From: an uncultured Novosphingobium sp.
GTDB taxonomy: Bacteria > Pseudomonadota > Alphaproteobacteria > Sphingomonadales > Sphingomonadaceae
Direction: 5' to 3'
Length of the DNA stretch: 7,167 nt
Assembly: GCA_946886365.1 (NCBI GenBank)
Contig: CAMPIM010000141.1
Span: 1 to 7,167 of the forward strand
The notes below the pieces were generated by a model, which saw only the letters and a list, made by a program, of their open reading frames with translations, was not told the DNA's origin and did not search any database. Position 1 is the first letter of the stretch, and every line of letters starts with the position of its first letter. Below are positions 1-6,643 of this stretch, in pieces. A program made the translations under genes and the position numbers.

Positions 1-2561
1 ACGACCCGACGCTGATGTTCGTCAACGCGGGCATGGTGCCGTTCAAGAATGTCTTTACGGGCCTGGAGTCACGGCCCTACAAAACCGCGACCAGCAGCCA
101 GAAGTCAGTTCGTGCAGGCGGTAAGCACAACGATCTCGACAATGTCGGCTATACCGCGCGCCACCATACCTTCTTTGAAATGCTGGGCAATTTCAGCTTC
201 GGCGATTATTTCAAGGAACAGGCGATCACTCACGCCTGGACCCTGTTGACCAAAGAATGGGGCATCCCGGCGGAAAAGCTGACCGCGACTGTCTATCATA
301 CCGACGACGAAGCCTTCGACCTGTGGAAGAAGATCGCCGGGCTTCCTGAGCATAAGATCATCCGCATTCCGACCAAGGATAATTTCTGGGCCATGGGCGA
401 CAGTGGTCCCTGCGGTCCCTGTTCGGAAATCTTCTACGACCATGGCGATCATATATGGGGCGGCCCTCCGGGATCGCCGGAAGAGGATGGTGATCGCTTC
501 GTCGAGATTTGGAACCTCGTCTTCATGCAATATGAGCAGGAAGCGAACGAGATCGTCGGCGAATTGCCCAAGCCCAGCATAGACACCGGCATGGGTCTGG
601 AGCGCATCGCCGCTGTGCTGCAAGGCGTCCATAACAATTACGACACCGACACGTTCAAGGCGCTGATCGAGGAATCGGGCGCGCTGACCAAGACCGCCAT
701 CGATGGCGAGCATCAGGCCAGCCACCGCGTCATCGCGGACCATCTACGCTCCACCAGTTTCCTGATCGCGGACGGCGTGCTGCCCGCGAACGAAGGCCGC
801 GGCTATGTCCTTCGTCGCATCATGCGCCGCGCGATGCGCCACGCCCACATCATCGGCGCGAAGGATCCGTTGATGCACCGTCTGGTGCCTAGCCTTGTCT
901 CCGAAATGGGTGGTGCCTATCAGGAACTGGTCCGCGCTCAGCCGCTGATCGAGGAAACGCTGCTGCGTGAGGAAACCCGCTTCCGCCAGACGTTGGAAAA
1001 GGGCCTCAAGCTGCTCGACGAAGCGACGGTCGATCTTTCCGAAGGCGGCACGTTGCCGGGCGAAACCGCGTTCAAGCTCTATGACACCTTTGGCTTCCCC
1101 TATGACCTGACGGAAGACGCGCTGCGTTCACGCGGCCTAGGCGTTGATCGTGAAGGCTTCGACGCCGCGATGGCCGAGCAGAAGGCCGCCGCCCGCGCTG
1201 CATGGAAGGGCTCGGGTGAAAAGGCATCGGACGAAATCTGGTTCGATATTGCCGAGAAAATGGGCAATACCGAGTTCATCGGCTACAGCTCGACCGAGGG
1301 CGAGGGCGAGGTGCTGGCGATCGTCAAGGACGGTGTGAACTTCGACAGCGCATCGGCCGGTGATACGGTTACGATCGTCACAAATCAGACGCCTTTCTAT
1401 GGCGAAAGCGGCGGCCAGATGGGCGACGCTGGCACGATTACGTCGCTGTCCGGTCTGGTGGCTGATGTAGAAGATACCGCAAAGCCACTTGGTCGACTGC
1501 ATGCGCATCGGGCAAAAATTGGGACGGGCAGCATCAAGGTTGGCGATACGGTGCATCTCACCGTCGACACCGACCGCCGCGATCGCATCCGGGCGAATCA
1601 TAGCGCTACCCACCTGCTCCATGCTGCGCTCCGGAACACTTTGGGCGCTCATGTGACGCAGAAGGGGAGCCTCGTGGCGCCCGATCGTCTCCGCTTCGAC
1701 TTCTCGCATCCCGAAGCGCTGACCCACAGCCAGATCGCCTCGATCGAAAGCCTGGTGAACGAACAGGTCCGCCACAATGAGAGCGTCACGACGCGCCTCA
1801 TGACGCCCGATGACGCTATCGCGGCGGGCGCTATGGCTCTGTTCGGCGAAAAATATGGCGACGAGGTCCGCGTTCTTTCCATGGGCAAAGGCGACGCGAA
1901 TAGCTATTCGGTTGAGTTGTGTGGCGGCACCCATGTCCGCGCGACGGGCGACATCGCGATTTTCAAGATCATCTCCGAAAGCGCGGTATCTTCAGGAGTT
2001 CGCCGCATCGAGGCACTGACCGGAGAAGCGGCCCGCCTGTGGTTGACCGACCGCGAAGATCGCCTGCGCCAATCGGCCGCCGCGCTCAAGACCACACCGG
2101 AGGAAGTGCCCGCGCGCATCGCCGCTCTGGTGGAACAGAGCCGTAAGCTCGAGCGTGAATTGGCTGAAGCGAAGAAGGCTCTGGCCCTCGGCGGGGGTAG
2201 CGGCGCTCAGGCAGCTGGCCCTGAGAAGGTTGGCCAGATCGACTTCATCGGCCAGGTCATCGAAGGGCTTGATCCCAAGGAACTGCGCGGGATCGTTGAC
2301 CAGAACAAGACCGCGCTGGGCAGCGGCGTGTCCGCCGTGCTCGCCGTGGTGGACGGTCGCGTCAGCATCGCGGTAGGCGTGACGGATGACCTCACCGGCA
2401 CGATCAGCGCCGTCGATCTTGTCCGTGCGGGCGTGGAAGCGCTAGGCGGGAAGGGCGGCGGCGGCCGTCCGGACATGGCTCAGGGCGGTGGACCGGAAGC
2501 AGAAAAGGCGGGGGCCGCGATTGACGCGGTCAAGGCGGCCTTGGCCAGCGTCCCGGCGTAA
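1..2561 (+). CDS. alaS: Alanyl-tRNA synthetase, 5'-truncated by window edge
   Basis: Cytoplasmic class II synthetase that joins alanine to tRNA-Ala and hydrolyses mischarged Ser/Gly-tRNA-Ala. The frame is already open at base 3 ([11 protein letters not shown]), so the true start lies upstream, probably 30-40 codons away; the Met at base 15 is internal. Numbering from that Met, the catalytic core includes [16 protein letters not shown] (51-66), GPCGPCSEI (131-139) and the class II motif-3 segment GMGLERIA (192-199). The editing domain has both zinc-site halves, HSATH (529-533) and CGGTH (636-640). A charged helical linker (about 680-725) precedes the C-terminal DHHA1/C-Ala domain, with its glycine-rich [16 protein letters not shown] near the end. 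The 848 visible residues plus the missing part match the usual length of about 880. No frameshift is seen. The stop is TAA at 2559-2561. One oddity: Ser31 sits where I recall Cys in the [12 protein letters not shown] motif. Identity is certain. Confidence 0.98.
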   Translation, partial: DPTLMFVNAGMVPFKNVFTGLESRPYKTATSSQKSVRAGGKHNDLDNVGYTARHHTFFEMLGNFSFGDYFKEQAITHAWTLLTKEWGIPAEKLTATVYHTDDEAFDLWKKIAGLPEHKIIRIPTKDNFWAMGDSGPCGPCSEIFYDHGDHIWGGPPGSPEEDGDRFVEIWNLVFMQYEQEANEIVGELPKPSIDTGMGLERIAAVLQGVHNNYDTDTFKALIEESGALTKTAIDGEHQASHRVIADHLRSTSFLIADGVLPANEGRGYVLRRIMRRAMRHAHIIGAKDPLMHRLVPSLVSEMGGAYQELVRAQPLIEETLLREETRFRQTLEKGLKLLDEATVDLSEGGTLPGETAFKLYDTFGFPYDLTEDALRSRGLGVDREGFDAAMAEQKAAARAAWKGSGEKASDEIWFDIAEKMGNTEFIGYSSTEGEGEVLAIVKDGVNFDSASAGDTVTIVTNQTPFYGESGGQMGDAGTITSLSGLVADVEDTAKPLGRLHAHRAKIGTGSIKVGDTVHLTVDTDRRDRIRANHSATHLLHAALRNTLGAHVTQKGSLVAPDRLRFDFSHPEALTHSQIASIESLVNEQVRHNESVTTRLMTPDDAIAAGAMALFGEKYGDEVRVLSMGKGDANSYSVELCGGTHVRATGDIAIFKIISESAVSSGVRRIEALTGEAARLWLTDREDRLRQSAAALKTTPEEVPARIAALVEQSRKLERELAEAKKALALGGGSGAQAAGPEKVGQIDFIGQVIEGLDPKELRGIVDQNKTALGSGVSAVLAVVDGRVSIAVGVTDDLTGTISAVDLVRAGVEALGGKGGGGRPDMAQGGGPEAEKAGAAIDAVKAALASVPA

Positions 2562-2586
2562 AAATTCCAGGATTCGAAGACCGCCG

Positions 2587-2628
2587 ACAAGGAGGCGATG
2601 CTTAAGCTGCGCTTTCGCCACCTTGTTT
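2587..2628 (+). terminator. Imperfect hairpin after alaS, possible intrinsic terminator
   Basis: Bases 2587-2598 pair with 2615-2626: six base pairs, one A-A mismatch, then five base pairs. An inner AAGC/GCTT stem (2604-2607 with 2611-2614) caps the structure. A short T-rich stretch (TTGTTTCT, 2623-2630) follows the stem, but it is interrupted, so termination may be weak. The hairpin begins 26 bases after the alaS stop and is the only terminator-like structure between alaS and the next gene on the same strand. Pairing was found by eye; no folding energy was computed. Confidence 0.45.
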
Positions 2629-2634
2629 CTGCTG

Positions 2635-2655
2635 TCATCACCGCTAATCTGATGA
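2635..2655 (+). repeat. Short inverted repeat just upstream of the 2662 start
   Basis: TCATCA (2635-2640) and TGATGA (2650-2655) form a 6-bp inverted repeat around a 9-base spacer. It lies 6 bases before the ATG at 2662, where it could be an operator or a stem covering part of the ribosome-binding region. A repeat of this size can occur by chance, and no function is shown. Confidence 0.25.
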
Positions 2656-2661
2656 GAGACA

Positions 2662-4206
2662 ATGATCGGGGGGATCATGCGGTTTCTTGTTGCTATATGT
2701 TTACTGCTGGCACCGGCAACGGCGCGTGCTGAATGGCTGGAAGCTTCGAGCGACCATTTCGTTGTTTATGCCGAAGCTCGGGCAACGGACGCTCGTCTCT
2801 TCTCACAGCAGCTTGAAAGCTACCATGCGGCCATGGCGGCGGTCACGGGAACGCCGAACCTCCGTCCTAGCCCCTCCAATCGCCTCACTATCTATGTGGT
2901 GAGCAGTGAAGCCCAGGTCCGAAAGCTTTATGGGGCCAATTCGCAATATATAGGCGGATTTTACATACCCCGTGCTGGAGGATCGGTCGCGATCGTTCCC
3001 CGGGTCAGAGCGACGCGCGGTCAAATCGACACGTCGATGATCACGCTGCTCCATGAATATGCACATTATTTTCTGATCGGATCGAGCAACTTCCCTATGC
3101 CGCGCTGGATGTCGGAAGGTGCGGCGGAGTTCTTTTCGTCAGCCGCTTTTCCCAATGATGGCGGGGTCGAACTCGGGCGGCCCGCGCAGCATCGCGCCTA
3201 TGAGCTTTATATGGCGATCGACGTGACCGCGAACGATCTGCTTGATCCCGCCGCCTATGAAAAGCGCCGAGGCAAGGGGTATGATGCGTTCTACGGCAAG
3301 AGCTGGCTGCTTTATCATTACCTGACTTTCAGCCCTGACAGGAAAGGCCAGCTTTCACGCTACCTCACCCTTATGTCCCAGGGTAAGGACCCACGGTCTG
3401 CTGCGATCGAAGCGTTTGGAGATTTCGGCCAGCTCGAACACGAGTTAGACCGCTATCTCCTCAAATCCCGCATGACCATGCTCAAGCTGCCAGCCAGCAT
3501 GATCCAAACCGGCCCCGTTGTCGTGCAAGGAGTAAGTGCGGGAGCAAACGCAATGATGCCGGTCATCATTCGTTCCAGGCGCGGCGTCGACGATGAAGGG
3601 GCCAAGGCCGTTCTGGCGGACGCGCGCGCCATAGCTTCGCGCTTCCCGAAAGATCCAGCGGTCCTATCCGCGTTGGCGGAGGCCGAACACGACGCTGGGA
3701 ACGATAAGGAAGCGATCGCCGCAGCAGATGCTGCCCTGGCTAACGACCCGAAGCAGGTCAACGCCTATGTCCAGAAGGGGCTGTCCCTTTATCGCATGGC
3801 GCCAGATGCCCCGGATCAGGACGAGGGCTATAAGCAAGCGCGCGCCACTTTCATTGCACTCAATCGCATCGAAAATGACCATCCGCTGCCGCTCTTCTAC
3901 TATTATGACAGCTTCGCCCGGCAGGGGAAAACGCCATCTTCGCTCGCACTTCAAGGACTGGAGCGCGCGTCGGAACTGGCGCCCTTTGATCTCGGCCTGC
4001 GCATGACCCTGGCGATGCAGCAATTGCGTATCGGTGACCGCAAAGAGGCGCGACGCAATTTACTACCCGTGGCCTATAACCCCCATGGCGGTAACCTTGC
4101 TGAGACCGCAAGCACAGTATTGGAACGGATGGACAAGGAACCGAACTGGGATGGGAGCGGCATGTCGGGTACGGGGCCTGACAATGCTGTAGCTATTGGA
4201 CCTTAG
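2662..4206 (+). CDS. Exported HEXXH metallopeptidase-like protein with TPR region
   Basis: I do not recognise a named gene. The N-terminus (MRFLVAICLLLAPATARA) is a typical signal peptide with a likely signal peptidase I site after Ala23, so the product is probably periplasmic or envelope-associated. Residues about 25-265 resemble peptidase-MA/DUF1570-type gluzincin domains: HEYAH at 131-135 gives two histidine zinc ligands and a catalytic Glu132, and the downstream RWMSEGAAEFF (148-158) offers Glu152 as likely third ligand. A YGANSQYIGGFY segment (90-101) precedes it, as in that group. From about 310 to 490 the protein is Ala-rich and helical with TPR-like units (best at 331-364, DPAVLSALAEAEHDAGNDKE), suggesting a protein-binding surface. 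A second ATG in frame at 2677 gives a shorter signal peptide; neither start has a clear Shine-Dalgarno sequence, though GGGGGG at 2668-2673 is close to the second. The 3' end overlaps the convergent antiporter gene. Substrate and activity are unknown. Confidence 0.88.
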   Translation: MIGGIMRFLVAICLLLAPATARAEWLEASSDHFVVYAEARATDARLFSQQLESYHAAMAAVTGTPNLRPSPSNRLTIYVVSSEAQVRKLYGANSQYIGGFYIPRAGGSVAIVPRVRATRGQIDTSMITLLHEYAHYFLIGSSNFPMPRWMSEGAAEFFSSAAFPNDGGVELGRPAQHRAYELYMAIDVTANDLLDPAAYEKRRGKGYDAFYGKSWLLYHYLTFSPDRKGQLSRYLTLMSQGKDPRSAAIEAFGDFGQLEHELDRYLLKSRMTMLKLPASMIQTGPVVVQGVSAGANAMMPVIIRSRRGVDDEGAKAVLADARAIASRFPKDPAVLSALAEAEHDAGNDKEAIAAADAALANDPKQVNAYVQKGLSLYRMAPDAPDQDEGYKQARATFIALNRIENDHPLPLFYYYDSFARQGKTPSSLALQGLERASELAPFDLGLRMTLAMQQLRIGDRKEARRNLLPVAYNPHGGNLAETASTVLERMDKEPNWDGSGMSGTGPDNAVAIGP

Positions 4207-5986
4207 GCACCTCGTCAGGGCGGAGTCGCCTCAGTTTAGGAGCGGTATCCATCTGCGCCGCATCTTTAATGCCCATGCGCAAGTCCTCACGCGTTTGATG
4301 GATCGAGGCAATAACCGGCCCCATCGCCACGCCCAGATCGATGAGCGCGGTTTCTGCGAGTTGCAGCGAGCTTTCGAGTGTCTCGGGAACCGCATCGCTT
4401 GCGCCCGCCCGGTAGAGCTGTGCCGCATGATCAGTATCGCGCGCACGAGCGATGATCGGCAAATCCGGCACCCATCCACGCACCCGTTTCGTGACACGCA
4501 CCGAAAGCACGGGATCGTCCATGGTAAGGATCAACGCTCGCGCATGGCCCAAACGGAGCTTGTCGAGCATTTCGACGCGCGCGACGTCCCCGAAGAGGAT
4601 TGGGTAGCCGCCACGACGCCCCTCCGCCACTACGTCCGGGTCGGATTCAACAACGGTGAAACGCTGGTTGTGGAGGCGAAGCAGATCGCACACCATTCGC
4701 CCGACGCGCCCGAACCCGATTACGACAGCGGCCGCCTCGGTACTTTCCTGCTGTAGGTCTGGCGCTTCCTCGCCAAGCGCCATTTCCAGCCTGCGCGCAA
4801 TGTCGTGACCGATACGCGCGAGAAGTGGCGTGATCGTCAGGCCGATGGCCGTGACGATCTGCCAAAAGGCTGCGGTGGAGGGGAGAATGAGCTTGGCTGC
4901 TGCTGCTGTCGAAAGCACGATGAGGGTCGTTTCAGAAGGACTAGCCATCAGCACGCCAACTTCCAGAGCCACGCCCTTTCGCGCGCCCGAAAAATAGAGG
5001 AGCGCGGCGGTGACCAATGTTTTGACCAGGACGACTCCAACGACCGCAAGAACAAGGCTCGGCCAGTTCGCCAGGATCACCCGGACGTCCAGGCTCATGC
5101 CCACAGTGATGAGGAACACGCCAAGCGCCAGCCCCTTGAAAGGGGCTGTCATCACTTCGACCTCACCATGATATTCGGTCTCTGCGATGAGTAGGCCTGC
5201 CAGCAGTGCGCCGACGATTGGCGAAAGGCCTGCGAGCGAAGTCGCGATGCTCGAGACGATGACTACCAGTAGGCTGGCTGCAAGAAAAACTTCAGGACTT
5301 TTGGTCCGCGCGGCCTGGCTGAAGATATGTGACAGAAAAATGCGGCCAAGAACGAGCATCACCGCGATCGTGATGCCGCCTTTTAGCAACGTATCGGCCA
5401 GCTCGCCCCAGGCACCGTCGGGGCTGGAAGCTACTGACGGTGCGAGGGCGCCGAGCATGAATATTATGGGGACCAGCGCCAGATCCTCGAACAATAGCAT
5501 CGCGAAGGCGGCCCGGCCCACGGCGCTTTGGGTGCCCACCATAGGGAGCACCACGGCCGTCGAGGAAAGGGCTAGGGCAAGACCCAATCCGACAGCCCCT
5601 GCGGTTGGCTGTCCCAGAAAGTAGAGGCCCAAAGCAATCAGCGACGCTCCCCCGATTAGTTCGGCGGCACCGACCCCGAACACTTGGGCGCGCATTGTCC
5701 AGAGGCGGCGAAAGCTGAGCTCAAGCCCGATCGAGAAGAGAAGTAATATGACACCAAGCTCAGCGAATGGTTCAATCGCTCCTCTGTTTGAGATGGTGAC
5801 ATGATAAAGCCACGGATATTCGGCGACCAGCGCGCCAAGCCCCGATGGGCCGACAGCTAGCCCGACCAGAATGAAGCCAATGACGGGACTGATCCTCAAG
5901 CGTGCGAAGCCGGGGATCACCAGCCCGGCGGCCCCCAAGATGACGAGGGAATCGCTGAAACTTTGTGGATTGATTGCACCGGCCAT
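4193..5986 (-). CDS. KefB/KefC-like CPA2 cation:proton antiporter with RCK domain
   Basis: Inner-membrane antiporter, 597 residues, probably exchanging K+ (or Na+) for H+. Residues about 10-395 form the multi-spanning Na+/H+ exchanger domain, with the family stretches LRISPVIGFILVG (30-42), ALSSTAVVLP (139-148), a transport-site acidic pair in LLFEDLALVP (Glu167-Asp168) and PFKGLALGVFLITVGMSLD (282-300). After a short hydrophilic linker, residues about 418-540 form a TrkA-N/RCK Rossmann domain: GFGRVG (424-429), acidic strand end VESDPD (446-451) and the KefC-like IIARARD (511-517). The length is close to that of KefC (about 620). The start fits the family N-terminus (SLVILGAAGLVIPGFARL), but no Shine-Dalgarno is visible before the ATG. 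The gene is 72 bases downstream of tRNA-Leu on the same strand with no obvious promoter between. The KefC gating loop is not conserved, so glutathione control is doubtful, and I do not assign kefB or kefC. Confidence 0.93.
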   Translation of the reverse strand: MAGAINPQSFSDSLVILGAAGLVIPGFARLRISPVIGFILVGLAVGPSGLGALVAEYPWLYHVTISNRGAIEPFAELGVILLLFSIGLELSFRRLWTMRAQVFGVGAAELIGGASLIALGLYFLGQPTAGAVGLGLALALSSTAVVLPMVGTQSAVGRAAFAMLLFEDLALVPIIFMLGALAPSVASSPDGAWGELADTLLKGGITIAVMLVLGRIFLSHIFSQAARTKSPEVFLAASLLVVIVSSIATSLAGLSPIVGALLAGLLIAETEYHGEVEVMTAPFKGLALGVFLITVGMSLDVRVILANWPSLVLAVVGVVLVKTLVTAALLYFSGARKGVALEVGVLMASPSETTLIVLSTAAAAKLILPSTAAFWQIVTAIGLTITPLLARIGHDIARRLEMALGEEAPDLQQESTEAAAVVIGFGRVGRMVCDLLRLHNQRFTVVESDPDVVAEGRRGGYPILFGDVARVEMLDKLRLGHARALILTMDDPVLSVRVTKRVRGWVPDLPIIARARDTDHAAQLYRAGASDAVPETLESSLQLAETALIDLGVAMGPVIASIHQTREDLRMGIKDAAQMDTAPKLRRLRPDEVPKVQ

Positions 5987-6058
5987 ACGCCATCATTGCG
6001 GTAAGCGCGGCAGAATATCCAGCCTTGCGGCAAATTCACGTCCGATGCGTGACACCCC

Positions 6059-6144
6059 TGGTGCGGACGGCGGGACTTGAACCCGCATTCCCAGGGGGAG
6101 GCGGATTTTAAGTCCGCTGCGTCTACCGATTTCGCCACGTCCGC
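6059..6144 (-). tRNA. tRNA-Leu (anticodon UAA)
   Basis: Reading the minus strand from 6144, a 7-bp acceptor stem (GCGGACG with CGTCCGC at 6069-6063) closes a class II cloverleaf. The anticodon stem GCGGA/TCCGC encloses the loop CTTAAAA, with anticodon TAA at 6110-6108, which reads UUA and UUG. The long variable arm (6100-6087) has a TCCC/GGGA stem, as expected for tRNA-Leu. The T arm is GCGGG-TTCAAGT-CCCGC (6086-6070). The discriminator base is A (6062) and CCA is encoded (6061-6059). Length is 86 bases with CCA. The gene sits 50 bases after the ihfB stop on the same strand. Confidence 0.97.
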
Positions 6145-6156
6145 GTGGCGCCCCAC

Positions 6157-6180
6157 TGACCTTTCCGAACGCGTAGGTCA
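6157..6180 (-). repeat. Inverted repeat between ihfB and tRNA-Leu
   Basis: TGACCT (6157-6162) and AGGTCA (6175-6180) make a perfect 6-bp inverted repeat around a 12-base spacer, within the 50-base ihfB-tRNA gap. No T-tract follows it on the minus strand, so it is not a clear intrinsic terminator. It could be an operator or a weak stem-loop. The left half of the minus-strand reading, TTGACC (6181-6176), also resembles a -35 box for the tRNA, but I find no good -10 at the right distance. Confidence 0.3.
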
Positions 6181-6194
6181 AGATGTGCTGGAGT

Positions 6195-6482
6195 TCACTG
6201 TGTCTTGCTGTTCAGCCGTTCGCGCATTTCCTTGCCCGGCTTGAAGTAGGGCACCCGCTTGGCCGAAACAGGGACCTGTTCTCCCGTACGCGGATTACGC
6301 CCAGTCCGCGCGTCTCGCGCACGAGTGGTAAAGGCGCCGAAACCGCGCAGTTCTACCCGGCCGCCACCCGACAGGCGGTCAACAATCTCCTTGAAGAAGA
6401 GGTCTACAATCCTCTCGACCTCTTGAAGGCCAAGGTCTGGATTTTCCTCTGCCAGAGTCTGAATTAATTCCGAGCGTATCAT
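6195..6482 (-). CDS. ihfB: Integration host factor subunit beta
   Basis: DNA-bending nucleoid protein, 95 residues, that pairs with IHF-alpha to bend DNA sharply at specific sites in transcription, replication and recombination. The whole HU/IHF fold is present: N-terminal helices ([17 protein letters not shown]), the central [10 protein letters not shown] (42-51), the beta-arm tip RTGRNPRTG (59-67) with the DNA-intercalating Pro64, and the C-terminal [15 protein letters not shown] (77-91). MxxSELI and RNPRTG are the IHF-beta forms and separate it from IHF-alpha and HU. The ATG at 6482-6480 has a strong GGAGG Shine-Dalgarno four bases upstream. The gene follows rpsA, a common proteobacterial arrangement, but a strong terminator separates them and it seems to have its own promoter. 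Length is normal. Confidence 0.97.
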   Translation of the reverse strand: MIRSELIQTLAEENPDLGLQEVERIVDLFFKEIVDRLSGGGRVELRGFGAFTTRARDARTGRNPRTGEQVPVSAKRVPYFKPGKEMRERLNSKTQ

Positions 6483-6486
6483 TGGT

Positions 6487-6491
6487 CCTCC
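6487..6491 (-). promoter_or_regulatory. Shine-Dalgarno of ihfB
   Basis: On the minus strand GGAGG (6491-6487) lies four bases before the ATG at 6482-6480. It is the clearest ribosome-binding site in the window and fixes the ihfB start. Confidence 0.85.
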
Positions 6492-6517
6492 AGCTCCCCC
6501 TTCTGGTTCCCAGTTTA

Positions 6518-6546
6518 GTCATAGTGAGTCCCTACCCACATGACAA
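6518..6546 (-). promoter_or_regulatory. Candidate sigma-70 promoter of ihfB
   Basis: On the minus strand, TTGTCA (6546-6541, five of six matches to TTGACA) is followed after exactly 17 bases by TATGAC (6523-6518, four of six matches to TATAAT). Transcription would start near 6511, giving an ihfB leader of about 29 bases that contains the GGAGG site. It lies downstream of the rpsA terminator, as expected if ihfB is transcribed separately. The call is by eye and has not been tested. Confidence 0.6.
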
Positions 6547-6558
6547 TTATCCAATGTC
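6542..6558 (-). repeat. Imperfect palindrome over the ihfB -35 box
   Basis: GACAAT (6542-6547) and AATGTC (6553-6558) are inverted halves with one mismatch (GACA pairs perfectly with TGTC) and a 5-base spacer. The element overlaps the candidate -35 box, a position where a regulator could act on ihfB. It does not obviously match the IHF consensus WATCAANNNNTTR, so autoregulation is not indicated. It may be chance. Confidence 0.25.
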
Positions 6559-6585
6559 GGTAGTTGTTTTCTCATTTTGGGATAT

Positions 6586-6616
6586 AAAAAGCCCGCCGGA
6601 AGAAGTTCCGACGGGC
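6586..6616 (-). terminator. Strong intrinsic terminator of rpsA
   Basis: On the minus strand, an 11-bp stem GCCCGTCGGAA/TTCCGGCGGGC (6616-6606 with 6601-6591, one G-T wobble) has the 4-base loop CTTC and is followed directly by five Ts (6590-6586). It begins 28 bases after the rpsA stop codon. The plus-strand reading lacks a T-tract, so it should act mainly on rpsA transcripts. Confidence 0.92.
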
Positions 6617-6643
6617 CTATTACTTTAGTTATATCCGAAGGGA

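Noticed and set aside
105..743. A 212-codon open frame on the minus strand inside alaS
   Set aside because: It lies wholly antisense to the well-conserved AlaRS catalytic domain, and its product shows no recognisable domain. Long antisense frames are expected in GC-rich genes.
1137..1934. A 265-codon minus-strand open frame inside alaS
   Set aside because: It is antisense to the AlaRS editing-domain region, has no recognisable motif, and its composition mirrors the sense gene.
4196..4756. A 186-codon plus-strand open frame opposite the antiporter's C-terminal domain
   Set aside because: The opposite strand encodes a clear RCK domain with GFGRVG and RARD motifs. The plus-strand product is His/Arg-rich with no family resemblance.
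5187..5624. A 145-codon plus-strand open frame opposite the antiporter membrane domain
   Set aside because: It is a shadow of a highly conserved transmembrane region and has low-complexity composition.
6059..6144. tRNA-Leu as an integration (attachment) site
   Set aside because: No integrase gene lies nearby, and I saw no second copy of the tRNA 3' end in the window. Flanking genes are ordinary core genes.
6183..6467. A 94-codon plus-strand open frame opposite ihfB
   Set aside because: It is antisense to a complete ihfB with a strong Shine-Dalgarno, and the product has no recognisable features.
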